Shown here: in pieces, positions 24,779 to 33,802 of the stretch
Position numbering within the stretch: position 1 is the first letter of the stretch
Layout: every line of letters starts with the position of its first letter
Origin: RGDT01 sp964630925
GTDB lineage: Bacteria; Planctomycetota; Planctomycetia; Gemmatales; Gemmataceae
Length of the DNA: 64,000 nucleotides
Reading direction: 5' to 3'
Assembly (NCBI GenBank): GCA_964630925.1
Contig: CAZVZK010000016.1
Span: 1 to 64,000, forward strand
Program-made: the position numbers and the translations under genes
The notes under the pieces: model-generated
Databases searched by the model: none
Seen by the model: the letters and a program-made list of their open reading frames with translations, nothing else
Told to the model about the DNA's origin: nothing

Positions 24779-26640
24779 TCCACCCCGCCGTCTTGCTGTT
24801 CTGCGTCGGGCCGGCGACACCGATCCCGCCGCCTGCCGGCGCGGAGATGGTGTTGGGCACCCGGCGATGGCGCTGCGGACAGTATGGCCTGGTCTTCCTC
24901 TCGTTCTCACCCGATGGGCGGCAGATAGTCGCGCGCTGGCGTGGGGTGAAGGTGCTAGACCGTGAGACGGGCATCCCGTTGCCCGGCCCGCCGGACGCAG
25001 GGCAGGTCCAGGCGATCCATTTCCTACCAGGCGGGCGAGAGGCGTTGCTGGCCCGGTTCGACGAGGCCAAGCCCGAGACCGTTACAGTGGAGCGGGTGGC
25101 CTGGCCCGGCTGGGCGGTTCTCCGCACCGAACGGTTCCCCGTGCCCCCGAGCGAGTATGGCCAGCCCTGGTTCAACTTCTCGCCGGACGGCAGGCGTCTT
25201 GAGATACAGGCCTACGGGAGCCGGACGTTGGCGACGCTTGACGGCAGCGTGCGGCCGCGCACCTTCACCAAGAGCATCTCCTGGGCCGGCTGGATCTTCA
25301 CACCGGACGGCAAGGAGATCGTCATCGCGTACGAGGACGGCGGTGTCCAGATCCACGACGCGGTGACGGCGCGAGCGATCAGGACGCTGCGCTTTCCGAC
25401 GGAAGGCTCGTACCTGCGGATTCGCGACGTGACCGCCGGCGAGGCCATCGTTGAAGACCGTCTGGGGCTGGCGCTCGTCGATCTCCAGACGGGCCGCGTC
25501 CTCCGGCGCGGCGGGCGGCTGACGGCGTACGTGGCCTCCAGGCTGTCGGGATCGACCCTGGCCGTGGGGGACGGCCACCACATACGACTCCTCGACTCCC
25601 GCACCTTCGAGGAGGTCCGCCGCGTCCCGATGCCCTCGCCGGAGATGCCGGGCATGATCGATTTCACGCCGGACCGGCGCACGCTGATCGTGGGCAGCGG
25701 GAATGCCTTGCTGCTCATCGACGCGAAGACGGGCAGGCACCTCAACCCGACACTGGGACACAGGGCCGCCGTGAAATCTCTTGCGTTCTCTCCGGACGGC
25801 AAGCGTCTTGCGTCCGGCGGGGAGGACAGCGACGTGTTCATCTGGGACGTGGCGACCGGGCAAGCCGTCCACCGTCTCGGCGGTCACGACTTTGGCGTCT
25901 CGAGCATCGCGTGGTCCCCGGACGGGCGGACGCTGGCGACGGCGAACGGCGGCCGGGGTGGGAACTCATCGAACGAATCGTTCGTCACCCTGTGGGACGC
26001 CGGCACAGGCGAGCGGAAGCAGCGGTTCTACGCCCACATGAGCATCGTCGGCTCGATGGCGTTCTGCGGCGGCGGGAAGATCCTGGCGACAGCGAACAAC
26101 TACTCAGGCCGGGTCAGGTGGTGGGACGTGACGACGGGGAACCGCCTTGGCCAGGAACGCGGCCTGCGCTCTCCTCGATTGGTGGGCGACGGCGAGCGGG
26201 TTGTGCTCCTGGCCGATGACGGGCTGCGGCACCTCCGCACCGAGGAGCCCACGCCCGTCGGGGCGCCGATCGCAATCAAGGGGATCGAGGCGGTGGCCGT
26301 ATGGCGAGGGCGGGCCGTGATCCTGCGCGGAGGACGTTTCCAGCGCCTCGACCTCGCCACCGGCAAGCTCACCGGGCCCGATCCCCGGCCGGAGGACGAT
26401 GGAGGGTTCCGGCAGACGGTCTTTTCCCCGGACGGAGGCCGGCTAGCACACCTTGGCCGTGATGGGGTCTTGCGTGTGATCGATGTCGCCACCGGGAGCG
26501 TCCAGGGCGAGACGCCTCCGATCTCGCGGTACATCAACGCCGTCGCGTTCTCGCCGGATGGCCGCAAGTTGGCGGTGGATGCAGGCGACACGACAATCCT
26601 CCTCTACGACGTGGCCCGCCTGAAGGGGCCGAAGAAATGA
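24775..26640 (+). CDS. WD40-repeat protein 3, coupled to oleC
   Basis: 621 residues with a hydrophobic leader (M-I-H-P-A-V-L-L-F-C-V-G-P-A-T-P). It has many blades, the clearest being V-K-S-L-A-F-S-P-D-G-K-R-L-A-S-G-G-E-D ... V-F-I-W-D, I-A-W-S-P-D-G-R-T-L-A-T-A-N and V-A-F-S-P-D-G-R-K-L-A-V-D; the length allows two propellers. It overlaps the gene before and oleC after it, each by ATGA. A role in the olefin pathway is suggested only by this coupling. Confidence 0.88.
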   Translation: MIHPAVLLFCVGPATPIPPPAGAEMVLGTRRWRCGQYGLVFLSFSPDGRQIVARWRGVKVLDRETGIPLPGPPDAGQVQAIHFLPGGREALLARFDEAKPETVTVERVAWPGWAVLRTERFPVPPSEYGQPWFNFSPDGRRLEIQAYGSRTLATLDGSVRPRTFTKSISWAGWIFTPDGKEIVIAYEDGGVQIHDAVTARAIRTLRFPTEGSYLRIRDVTAGEAIVEDRLGLALVDLQTGRVLRRGGRLTAYVASRLSGSTLAVGDGHHIRLLDSRTFEEVRRVPMPSPEMPGMIDFTPDRRTLIVGSGNALLLIDAKTGRHLNPTLGHRAAVKSLAFSPDGKRLASGGEDSDVFIWDVATGQAVHRLGGHDFGVSSIAWSPDGRTLATANGGRGGNSSNESFVTLWDAGTGERKQRFYAHMSIVGSMAFCGGGKILATANNYSGRVRWWDVTTGNRLGQERGLRSPRLVGDGERVVLLADDGLRHLRTEEPTPVGAPIAIKGIEAVAVWRGRAVILRGGRFQRLDLATGKLTGPDPRPEDDGGFRQTVFSPDGGRLAHLGRDGVLRVIDVATGSVQGETPPISRYINAVAFSPDGRKLAVDAGDTTILLYDVARLKGPKK

Positions 26641-28292
26641 CCGTCAACCTCGCCGCCCCCCTCGCCGACCTCGCTCGCTCACGCCCCGACGCCCCCGCCC
26701 TCATCCTGCCCACCGGCACGCACCGCCCGGGTCCCTTCCGCGAGTCGCGCATCCCCTTCGCTCGCCTCGACGCCGAGGCCGACCGCCTCGCCCGCGGCTT
26801 CCTCCGCCTCGGCCTCGAACGCGGCATGCGCGTCGCCCTCATGGTGCCCCCCGGGCCCGAATTCTTCGCCCTCACCTTCGCCCTCTTCCGCGCCGGCGCC
26901 GCCGTCGTCCTCATCGACCCCGGCATGGGCGTCTCCGGCCTCGGCGCCTGCCTCGACGAGGCCGCCCCGGACGCATTTATCGGCGTGACCCGCGCCCACC
27001 TCGCCCGCGTCTTCCTCGGCTGGGGACGCAAGACCATCAAGCTGCGCGTCACCGTCGGCCCGCGCCTCGGCTGGGGCGGGCACTCCCTGTCGCGCGTCCG
27101 CCAGGAGGGCGCCAACGGACAGCCCGTCCCCGGACACGCCGGTGAGAACGAGACCGCCGCCGTCCTCTTCACCTCCGGCAGCACCGGCCCCGCCAAGGGC
27201 GTCGTCTACACCCACGGCAACTTCGCCGCCCAGGTCGCCGTCCTCCGCGACCACTTCGGCCTCCGCCCCGGCGAGATCGACCTCCCCACCTTCCCCCTCT
27301 TCGGCCTCTTCGGCCCCGCCCTCGGCATGACCGCCGTCATCCCCGAGATGGACTTCACCCGCCCAGCACTCGTGGACCCCGCACGCATCTTCCACACCGC
27401 CAACCACTACGGCGTCACGAACCTCTTCGGCTCCCCCGCCCTGCTCCGCCGCGTCGGCTTCTCCAAGGAGGCCGAGACGATGCGCCTCCCCACCGTCCGC
27501 CGCGTCCTCTCCGCCGGCGCCCCCGTCCCCGCCGCCGTCCTCCGCCAGATGGACCGCCTGCTCTCCCCCGGCGTGATGATCCACACGCCCTACGGCGCCA
27601 CCGAATGCCTCCCCGTGGCCGACATCACGCACCGCGAGATCCTCGACGAGACCGCCGCCCGCACCGACGAGGGCGCCGGCGTGTGCGTCGGCCGGCCCGT
27701 GGCCGGGATGGAGGTGCGCATCGTCCGCCTCACCGACGAGCCGATCCCCCACTGGGACGCCGGCCTCGAGCTGCCGCCGGGCGAGGTCGGCGAGATCGCC
27801 GTCCGCGGCCCGGTGGTGACGCACTCATACCACGGCCGCCCGCGCTCGACGGCCCTGCACAAGATCCACGACCCGTCCGGCCTGTGGCACCGCATGGGCG
27901 ACGTGGGCTATCTCGACGGCAGGGGCCGGGTGTGGTTCTGTGGCCGCAAGTCGCAGCGCGTCGAGACGCCGGCCGCCACGATGTTCACCATCCCCTGCGA
28001 GGGCGTGTTCAACGCCCACCCCGCCGTCCTCCGTTCGGCCCTCGTCGGCGTCCCCGGCCCAGGCGGCACCGAGCCGGTCCTGTGCGTCGAGCTGGAGCCG
28101 GGCGCCCGCGGCATCGACCAGACGAAGCTCATCGCCCAGCTCCTGGAGATGGGGGCGCGGCACCCCCACACGGCGGCCATCCACACCATCCTCATCCACC
28201 CCGGCTTCCCCGTGGACATCCGCCACAACGCGAAGATCTTCCGCGAGAAGCTCGGGCCGTGGGCCGTCGGCAGGCTGGGGAGGCGTGGATGA
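26637..28292 (+). CDS. oleC: OleC, AMP-forming beta-lactone synthetase
   Basis: 551 residues of the adenylate-forming superfamily. The P-loop F-T-S-G-S-T-G-P-A-K-G-V lies near residue 180, followed by V-Y-T-H-G-N-F. I-H-T-P-Y-G-A-T-E-C-L-P fits the A5 motif, and M-G-D-V-G-Y-L-D-G-R-G-R-V-W-F-C-G-R-K the A7-A8 region. OleC closes the 3-hydroxy acid made by OleD to a beta-lactone. The start overlaps the WD40 stop (ATGA). Codon use is extremely GC-rich in third position, unlike the WD40 genes before it. OleD follows after a palindromic repeat. Confidence 0.92.
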   Translation: MTVNLAAPLADLARSRPDAPALILPTGTHRPGPFRESRIPFARLDAEADRLARGFLRLGLERGMRVALMVPPGPEFFALTFALFRAGAAVVLIDPGMGVSGLGACLDEAAPDAFIGVTRAHLARVFLGWGRKTIKLRVTVGPRLGWGGHSLSRVRQEGANGQPVPGHAGENETAAVLFTSGSTGPAKGVVYTHGNFAAQVAVLRDHFGLRPGEIDLPTFPLFGLFGPALGMTAVIPEMDFTRPALVDPARIFHTANHYGVTNLFGSPALLRRVGFSKEAETMRLPTVRRVLSAGAPVPAAVLRQMDRLLSPGVMIHTPYGATECLPVADITHREILDETAARTDEGAGVCVGRPVAGMEVRIVRLTDEPIPHWDAGLELPPGEVGEIAVRGPVVTHSYHGRPRSTALHKIHDPSGLWHRMGDVGYLDGRGRVWFCGRKSQRVETPAATMFTIPCEGVFNAHPAVLRSALVGVPGPGGTEPVLCVELEPGARGIDQTKLIAQLLEMGARHPHTAAIHTILIHPGFPVDIRHNAKIFREKLGPWAVGRLGRRG

Positions 28293-28315
28293 TGGCACGG
28301 AAGCCCGCGAGACGA

Positions 28316-28382
28316 GGCGAGCGGCACGGCGTAAGCCTGCCGTGTCTGCATCACACGGCACGCTTACGCCGTGCCGCTCGCC
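28316..28382. repeat. GGCACGGCGTAAGC palindrome family, copy B (full element)
   Basis: 30-base arms (28316-28345 and 28353-28382) pair with a single mismatch around a seven-base loop. Each arm is GGCGAGCGGCACGGCGTAAG followed by CSTGCCGTGT. It fills most of the 113-base gap between oleC and oleD. Confidence 0.88.
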
Positions 28383-28405
28383 TTGTCCTCCGGGGGGTGG
28401 GGTAG

Positions 28406-29383
28406 ATGACCGCCCTCGTCACCGGCGGCGGCGGATTCCTCGGCTCCGCCATCGTCCGCCTCCTCCTCGCCCGCGGCCAGCGCGTCCGCATCGCCGCACG
28501 CGGCGACTACCCCGCCCTCGGCGTCGAGCAGGTCCGCGGCGACCTCGCGGCGCCCGGAGTCGCCGAGCGCGCCGTGGCGGGCTGCGGCGTCGTGTACCAC
28601 GTCGCGGCGAAGGCCGGCGTCGGCGGCCGCCTCGGCGAGTACCGCCGCGCCAACGTCGAGGCCACGCGCCGCCTCCTCGCCGCCTGCCGGGCCGCCGGCG
28701 TGCGCAGGTTCGTCTACACGTCCTCGCCGAGCGTCGTCTTCGACGGCACCGACATGGAGGGCGTGGACGAGTCCGTGCCGTATCCGCGCCACCACGAGGC
28801 GTTCTACCCGCAGACCAAGGCCGTCGCCGAGCGCATGGTCCTGGCCGCCAACGGCCCGACGCTGGCGACGGTGTCCCTCCGCCCGCACCTCATCTGGGGG
28901 CCGGGCGACAACCACCTCGTCCCGCGCATCCTCGAACGAAGCCGCGCCGGCCGTCTGCGCCGCATCGGCAAAGGGACGGTTGATGCGACCTACATCGACA
29001 ACGCCGCCGACGCCCACCTCCTCGCCGGCGAGCGCCTCGACATCGGCTCGCCCGTCGCCGGCAAGGCGTACTTCATCGCGAACGGCGAGCCCATCCCGAC
29101 GTGGGACCTGGTGGACCGCATCCTCGCCGCCGCCGGCCTGCCGCCGGTGCGCCGCTCCGTCGATCCGCGTCTCGCCTACGCCGCCGGCTGGGTGCTGGAG
29201 GCGGTCTACGCCGTCCTCTGGCCGCACGCCGAGCCGCCCATGACGCGCTTCGTGGCCCGCGAGCTGGCGACCTCCCACTGGTTCGACCTGAGCGCGGCCC
29301 GCCGTGACCTGGGGTACGTGCCGCGCGTCAGCGTCGAGGAGGGGCTGCGCCGGCTGGAGGCGTCGCTGCGGAGGCGTGCGTGA
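28406..29383 (+). CDS. oleD: OleD, NAD(P)-dependent 2-alkyl-3-oxoalkanoate reductase
   Basis: 325 residues, extended short-chain dehydrogenase fold. The nucleotide-binding G-G-G-G-F-L-G-S-A-I-V is at the N-terminus and the catalytic Y-x-x-x-K is Y-P-Q-T-K at about residue 134. T-Y-I-D-N-A-A-D-A-H-L-L-A is typical of the 3-beta-HSD-like branch to which OleD belongs. It reduces the OleA product to the 3-hydroxy acid used by OleC. The position directly after oleC fits the ole order. The C-terminal half has a hydrophobic stretch (A-Y-A-A-G-W-V-L-E-A-V-Y-A-V-L-W), possibly membrane-associated. Confidence 0.9.
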   Translation: MTALVTGGGGFLGSAIVRLLLARGQRVRIAARGDYPALGVEQVRGDLAAPGVAERAVAGCGVVYHVAAKAGVGGRLGEYRRANVEATRRLLAACRAAGVRRFVYTSSPSVVFDGTDMEGVDESVPYPRHHEAFYPQTKAVAERMVLAANGPTLATVSLRPHLIWGPGDNHLVPRILERSRAGRLRRIGKGTVDATYIDNAADAHLLAGERLDIGSPVAGKAYFIANGEPIPTWDLVDRILAAAGLPPVRRSVDPRLAYAAGWVLEAVYAVLWPHAEPPMTRFVARELATSHWFDLSAARRDLGYVPRVSVEEGLRRLEASLRRRA

Positions 29384-29422
29384 TCGGCGGTGTCGGCCGA
29401 CCGGGTTGTGCCCGGCGCCGCG

Positions 29423-30172
29423 TCACTTGATCTCCTTCACGCGGATGTTGCGGTACCGCACGTACTGCTTCGTGAAGTCGCCGCCGCCGTGGACCTGCAG
29501 CGCGATGCCGCCTTTGTCCATCCGCTTCACCTTGTCCGTGTACTCCATGAACTTCGTGCCCTTGATCCACGTCGTGATCTTCGCCGGGTTGCCCACGATC
29601 CGCGCCCGCAGCCCGTTCCACTCCCCGTGCTTCCAGAACCCCGCCCAGTCCTCCGGCTTCACCGGCAGCGCGAAGTCGGCCTTGTCCGCCTTGATCTCCG
29701 TCACCAGCTTCCCGAACGTGAAGTTGCGCACGTGATAGCCGGGGCTGAGGCCCTCGCCGTACACCCCCATCAGGTTGCCGTTCGCGTGGTAGTCGATCAT
29801 CGCCTGGTGCGCCTGCCCCTTGTCGTTGCTCCGCAGGAACAGCCCGCTGTCCGGCCCGAAGTCGTTCTTCATCTCCAGGCTCACCTCGAAGTCGCCGTAC
29901 TGCTTCTCGGTGATGATGATCCCGCCGTTCGCCGGGATGTCCTGGCTGCCGACGATGGCCCCGTCCTCGACGACCCACTTGCCGCCCGACTTGTTCTTGC
30001 TCGCCCGGCTGTGCCCCGACTTCGCACTGATCGTCCATCCCTTCATCGTCTTGCCGTCGTAGATGCTCACGAAGCCCTCGTCCTTGTCCTTCTCTTTCTC
30101 CTTGTCGGCGTGGGCGGGCGCGAGCAGCGCGAGTGCGGCGAGCGCGGCGGTGGATGCGAGCAACGTACGCAT
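29423..30172 (-). CDS. DUF1080 (3-keto-disaccharide hydrolase-like) secreted protein
   Basis: 249 residues from the ATG at 30172, which opens a signal peptide (M-R-T-L-L-A-S-T-A-A-L-A-A-L-A-L-L-A-P-A). The mature part begins F-V-S-I-Y-D-G-K-T-M-K-G-W-T, the usual DUF1080 opening, and ends Q-V-H-G-G-G-D-F-T-K-Q-Y-V-R-Y-R-N-I. DUF1080 domains have a concanavalin-like jelly roll, and some are linked to keto-glycoside hydrolysis; they are strongly expanded in planctomycetes. Exported; substrate unknown. Confidence 0.92.
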   Translation of the reverse strand: MRTLLASTAALAALALLAPAHADKEKEKDKDEGFVSIYDGKTMKGWTISAKSGHSRASKNKSGGKWVVEDGAIVGSQDIPANGGIIITEKQYGDFEVSLEMKNDFGPDSGLFLRSNDKGQAHQAMIDYHANGNLMGVYGEGLSPGYHVRNFTFGKLVTEIKADKADFALPVKPEDWAGFWKHGEWNGLRARIVGNPAKITTWIKGTKFMEYTDKVKRMDKGGIALQVHGGGDFTKQYVRYRNIRVKEIK

Positions 30173-30290
30173 GGGAGAGGCTCCATCGGGGGAATGTTCG
30201 TCCGTCCGCAAGGATACCGCCCCTTGCCCGCGTGGCCAGGGGGCATAGGCCATCATGGCCCCGCGATGAAATGACTCCCCGCCCTCAAGG

Positions 30291-30404
30291 GCCCTCAAGG
30301 GCGGGTCTCCAAACCCGAGCCCCGTTCACGGGGCTGAACCCGAGGGCGACCCTGTCTTGAGCCCGGTTCACCGGGCTTGGGTTTGTAGACCCGCCCTTGA
30401 GGGC
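30291..30404. repeat. Imperfect palindrome with 45-base arms upstream of the hydrolase gene
   Basis: 30291-30335 pairs with 30360-30404 (each arm begins GCCCTCAAGGGCGGGTCT on its own strand), with about seven mismatches. Each arm also contains a smaller hairpin centred on AGCCCCGTTCACGGGGCT or its equivalent. It lies in the divergent gap between the DUF1080 and hydrolase genes, ending 33 bases before the hydrolase start. Confidence 0.8.
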
Positions 30405-30437
30405 GGGGCGTCCACACCCACCCCGAGGCTCCCCGCC

Positions 30438-32591
30438 ATGCTCACCCTCCTCCTCCTCTGCCTCCCCGCCGACGGCCTCGCCGACGACCTGAAGAAGCTC
30501 GCCCCCGATCTGTCCCGCCCCGACTCGTTCAAGAACGAGTCCGCCCGCGTCCGCGACGGCCTCCGCGCCGCCAACGCCGCCTCGACGAAGCTCTGGGACC
30601 GGATGCAGCGCAGCGACGAGCCGCGTAAACTCCTCGACGCCCCGCTGAAGGCCCTCGCGAAGTCGCTCTCGTCCGCCCCCGCCGACCTCAAGCCCGCACC
30701 CCTGCAACTGGAGGTCCGCCGCACCCTCGCGGGCGACGGCCACACCGTCGCCCTCATCACCTTCCGCTCGCGCTTCGGCCTCGTCGTGACCGCCAACCTC
30801 TACTCGCCCCCGAAGCCCGGCAAGTCGATGCCCGGCCTGGTCCTCGTCCACAGCCACCACAACCCCAAGACCGAGGGCGAGCTGCAGGACATGGGCATGA
30901 TGTGGGCCAGGGCCGGCTGCCACGTCCTCGTCCTCGACCTGCTCGGCCACGGCGAGCGCCGCCAGCACCCCTTCGCCACGGCCAAGGACTACCCCAAGGA
31001 GTTCCGCACCTCGCGCCAGGACTACTGGTTCCGCCACCACTCCGCCATCCAGCTCCAGACCGCCGGCGAGTCCCTCATGGGCTGGATGGCCGCCGACATC
31101 TCCGCCGCCGTCAGCGTCCTCCTCGAACAGCCCGGCATCGACAGGGACAAGATCGCCGTCCTCGGCGCCGTCGCCGGCGGCGGCGACCCCGCCGCCGTCG
31201 CCGCGGCACTGGACGAGCGCATCAAGGCCGCCGTCGTCTTCAACTTCGGCGGCCCGCAGCCGGAGTCGCGCTACCCGCTGCCCGACGACGCCGAGGCCAC
31301 GTTCAACTACGCCGGCGGCGGCTCCTGGGAGACGACGCGCAACCTCGCCTACTCCGCCCGCGACGGCTTCCTGCCGTGGGTGATCGTGGCCGGCATCGGC
31401 CCGCGCAAGCTCATCCACGCCCACGAGTTCTCCTGGGACGTGAAGCGCGACCCCGTCTGGAAGCGCCTCACCGAGTTGTGGAAGAAGAATCCCGACGACC
31501 TGAAGTCGGCGCGCGGCTTCGGCACGCTGACCGGCAAGGGCGCCGAAGCCGGCAGCCACTGCAACAACATCGGCGCCGTCCACCGCAAGGACATCCACGC
31601 CGCCTTCAGGCAGTGGTGGGGCGTCGCCGCCGAGGAGCCCAAGGAACGCAAACGCCGCCCCGGCAGCGACCTCCTGTGCCTCGGCCCCAAGGAGAGCATC
31701 GCCCCTGCCCGCGGCATCGCCCGCACTCTGGCGAGCAAGCACGGCCTGCCGGCGGACCGTGACAAGCTGCGCGAGCGCTGGGCGGCCCTGCTGAACGTCG
31801 TCGACATCAAGGCGCGCGAGGTGACGTGGGACACGCTGGCCCGCGTCGGCGCGAAGCAGTACACCGCCGCCATCCCCGGCGAGGACGGCCACATCACCCT
31901 CCTCGTCCCCGGCAAGGGCAAACGCCCCCTCACCGTCCTGTGCGGCCAGGGCGGCGCGAAGGAGCTGCTCGCCAAACGCGCCGAAGAGATCGCCGCACTC
32001 ATCGCCAAAGACGAGGCGGTCGCCGTCGTCGATCTCGGCGGCACCGCCAACCTCCCGCCGGGCAACCGGGGACGCAACAGCGGATCGACCAGCCTCGCCG
32101 CGTCGTCCCTGATGCTCGGCAGGCCGCTCCTCGGCGAGCGTCTGCGCGTCCTCCGCACCGCCCTCGCCGTGTTGCGTGGCCGGGACGACATCGACGCGGC
32201 GAAGATCCGCCTCTGGGGCGACAGCACCGCGGCGGCCAACACGTGGGACGACACCCTCGTCCGCCCGCTGGAGCACGAGCAGCCTCCGCACGCCGAGCCC
32301 GTCGGCCCGCACGTCGTCCTGCTGGCGGCGTTGTTCGAGGACGGCATCACCGAGGTGCGGGCGCGGGGGGGCCTGGCGTCGTGGAAGAACCTCCTCGACG
32401 GGGCCGTCGCCCACTTCCCCTACGACAACGTCGTCCCCGGCTCCGCCCTCGCCGACTGGCCGGCGGTGTGCGAAGCCGTGAAGATCCCCGTCCGCCTGGA
32501 GGGGCCGCTCGACGGCCTGAACCGCCCCATCAAGCCGGACGCGGCGAAAAAGCTCTACGCGGCGGCAAAGAACGTCACGATCGTGGAATGA
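30438..32591 (+). CDS. Secreted alpha/beta hydrolase family protein (acetylxylan-esterase-like)
   Basis: 717 residues from the ATG at 30438, with leader M-L-T-L-L-L-L-C-L-P-A-D-G-L-A. The N-terminal hydrolase-like domain has V-L-V-H-S-H-H-N-P-K-T and the strand V-L-V-L-D-L-L-G-H-G-E-R-R. At the expected nucleophile elbow the sequence reads V-L-G-A-V-A-G-G-G, with Val where Ser is usual, so this domain may be inactive. A second domain after about residue 460 has L-W-G-D-S-T-A-A-A-N, a possible GxSxA elbow. Planctomycetes carry many such large secreted esterase-like proteins. Catalytic activity is uncertain. Confidence 0.78.
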   Translation: MLTLLLLCLPADGLADDLKKLAPDLSRPDSFKNESARVRDGLRAANAASTKLWDRMQRSDEPRKLLDAPLKALAKSLSSAPADLKPAPLQLEVRRTLAGDGHTVALITFRSRFGLVVTANLYSPPKPGKSMPGLVLVHSHHNPKTEGELQDMGMMWARAGCHVLVLDLLGHGERRQHPFATAKDYPKEFRTSRQDYWFRHHSAIQLQTAGESLMGWMAADISAAVSVLLEQPGIDRDKIAVLGAVAGGGDPAAVAAALDERIKAAVVFNFGGPQPESRYPLPDDAEATFNYAGGGSWETTRNLAYSARDGFLPWVIVAGIGPRKLIHAHEFSWDVKRDPVWKRLTELWKKNPDDLKSARGFGTLTGKGAEAGSHCNNIGAVHRKDIHAAFRQWWGVAAEEPKERKRRPGSDLLCLGPKESIAPARGIARTLASKHGLPADRDKLRERWAALLNVVDIKAREVTWDTLARVGAKQYTAAIPGEDGHITLLVPGKGKRPLTVLCGQGGAKELLAKRAEEIAALIAKDEAVAVVDLGGTANLPPGNRGRNSGSTSLAASSLMLGRPLLGERLRVLRTALAVLRGRDDIDAAKIRLWGDSTAAANTWDDTLVRPLEHEQPPHAEPVGPHVVLLAALFEDGITEVRARGGLASWKNLLDGAVAHFPYDNVVPGSALADWPAVCEAVKIPVRLEGPLDGLNRPIKPDAAKKLYAAAKNVTIVE

Positions 32592-32598
32592 CCGCCGT

Positions 32599-33687
32599 TC
32601 ACGCCACCGTGACCGACTTGTCGAGGTACACGTCCTGGATCGCGTTCAGCAGCTTGATGCCCTCCGGCATCGGGCGCTGGAACGCCTTGCGCCCCGAGAT
32701 CAGCCCCATGCCGCCCGCCCGCTTGTTGATCACCGCCGTCTTGACCGCCTCGAGCAGGTCGCTCGCCCCCTTGCTGTCTCCGCCCGAGTTGATCAGCGGG
32801 ATGCGCCCCATGTAGTTGTTGATCACCTGATACCGGCACAGGTCGATGGGGTGCCCGCCCGCCCCCTTCTCGTCGCACCCCGAGAGCTGCGTGTAGATCT
32901 CCTTGCGGAACTTGCCGTAGCTGCTCTCGCCGGTGTTGAGCGCCAGGTAGCCGCCGTTGTTCACCGGCAGCTTCTGCTTGATGATGTCCGCCTGGATCGT
33001 CGCCCCGAGGTGGTTCGCCTGCCCCGTCAGGTCCGCCGACGAGTGGTAGTCCACCCCGCCCGTCTTGAACTTGTTGTTGCGGATGTAGCACCACAGCACG
33101 CACACCATGCCGTACTCGTGCGCCTCGGCGAACATGTCGGCCACGTACTGGATCTCGTGCCCGCTGTCCTCGCTGCCGAAGTACACCGTCGCCCCGACCG
33201 CCGCCGCCCCCATCTCCACGCACTGCCGGATCGTCCCGAACGGGATCTGCTTGTGCTGGTTGGGGTACGTCAGCAGCTCGTTGTGGTTGAACTTCACCAT
33301 GAACGGGATCTTGTGCGCGTACTTCCGCGCCACCGCACCCAGCACGCCGAACGTGCTGGCCACCGCGTTGCAACCGCCGTCGATGGCCAGCTTGACGATG
33401 TTCTCCGGGTCGAAGTACTCGGGGTTGGGCGCGAAGCTCGCCCCGCCGGCGTGCTCGATCCCCTGGTCCACCGGCAGGATGGAGACGTACCCGGTCCCCG
33501 CGAGGCGGCCCGTGTTGAGGATGTGATGGAAGTTGCGCAGCACCGCCGGCTTGCGGTCCGACAACGCCACGACGCGGTCCACGAAATCCCCGCCCGGCAG
33601 GTGCAGCCGCTCGCCGGGGATCGACTTCGATTTGTAGTTCAGGAGGCCGTCGGCCTCGGCGCCCAGGATCTCGCGGACATTCGTCAT
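32599..33687 (-). CDS. fbaB: Class I fructose-bisphosphate aldolase (DhnA/FbaB type)
   Basis: 362 residues from the ATG at 33687, preceded by AGGAAGG. The frame continues upstream to 33768 but with no family similarity. It cleaves fructose-1,6-bisphosphate through a lysine Schiff base. Seen here: I-L-P-V-D-Q-G-I-E-H-A-G-G-A-S-F, the M-V-K-F-N-H-N-E-L-L lysine region, and M-G-A-A-A-V-G-A-T-V-Y-F-G-S. Cytoplasmic glycolysis/gluconeogenesis. It converges on the hydrolase gene with seven bases between stops. Confidence 0.92.
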   Translation of the reverse strand: MTNVREILGAEADGLLNYKSKSIPGERLHLPGGDFVDRVVALSDRKPAVLRNFHHILNTGRLAGTGYVSILPVDQGIEHAGGASFAPNPEYFDPENIVKLAIDGGCNAVASTFGVLGAVARKYAHKIPFMVKFNHNELLTYPNQHKQIPFGTIRQCVEMGAAAVGATVYFGSEDSGHEIQYVADMFAEAHEYGMVCVLWCYIRNNKFKTGGVDYHSSADLTGQANHLGATIQADIIKQKLPVNNGGYLALNTGESSYGKFRKEIYTQLSGCDEKGAGGHPIDLCRYQVINNYMGRIPLINSGGDSKGASDLLEAVKTAVINKRAGGMGLISGRKAFQRPMPEGIKLLNAIQDVYLDKSVTVA

Positions 33688-33802
33688 CGGCTCGGCCTTC
33701 CTGCATCGAACGGGCACCGGCCATTGTACGAGGCCGCCGCCATTTTTCCTGTAACCTTCCCCCCACACGCCGGGTTATTCTCCCTCAGGAGGCCACCCGC
33801 GT

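Noticed and set aside
21436..26640. WD40 genes as part of a signalling or NLR-like immune system
   Set aside because: No NTPase, protease or TIR domain is attached, and the leaders suggest export, so only a scaffold role is reasonable.
30285..32414. A 709-codon frame on the minus strand over the hydrolase gene
   Set aside because: Its composition (Gly, Ala, Glu, Val) is typical of shadow frames in this DNA; the plus strand has a signal peptide and hydrolase motifs.
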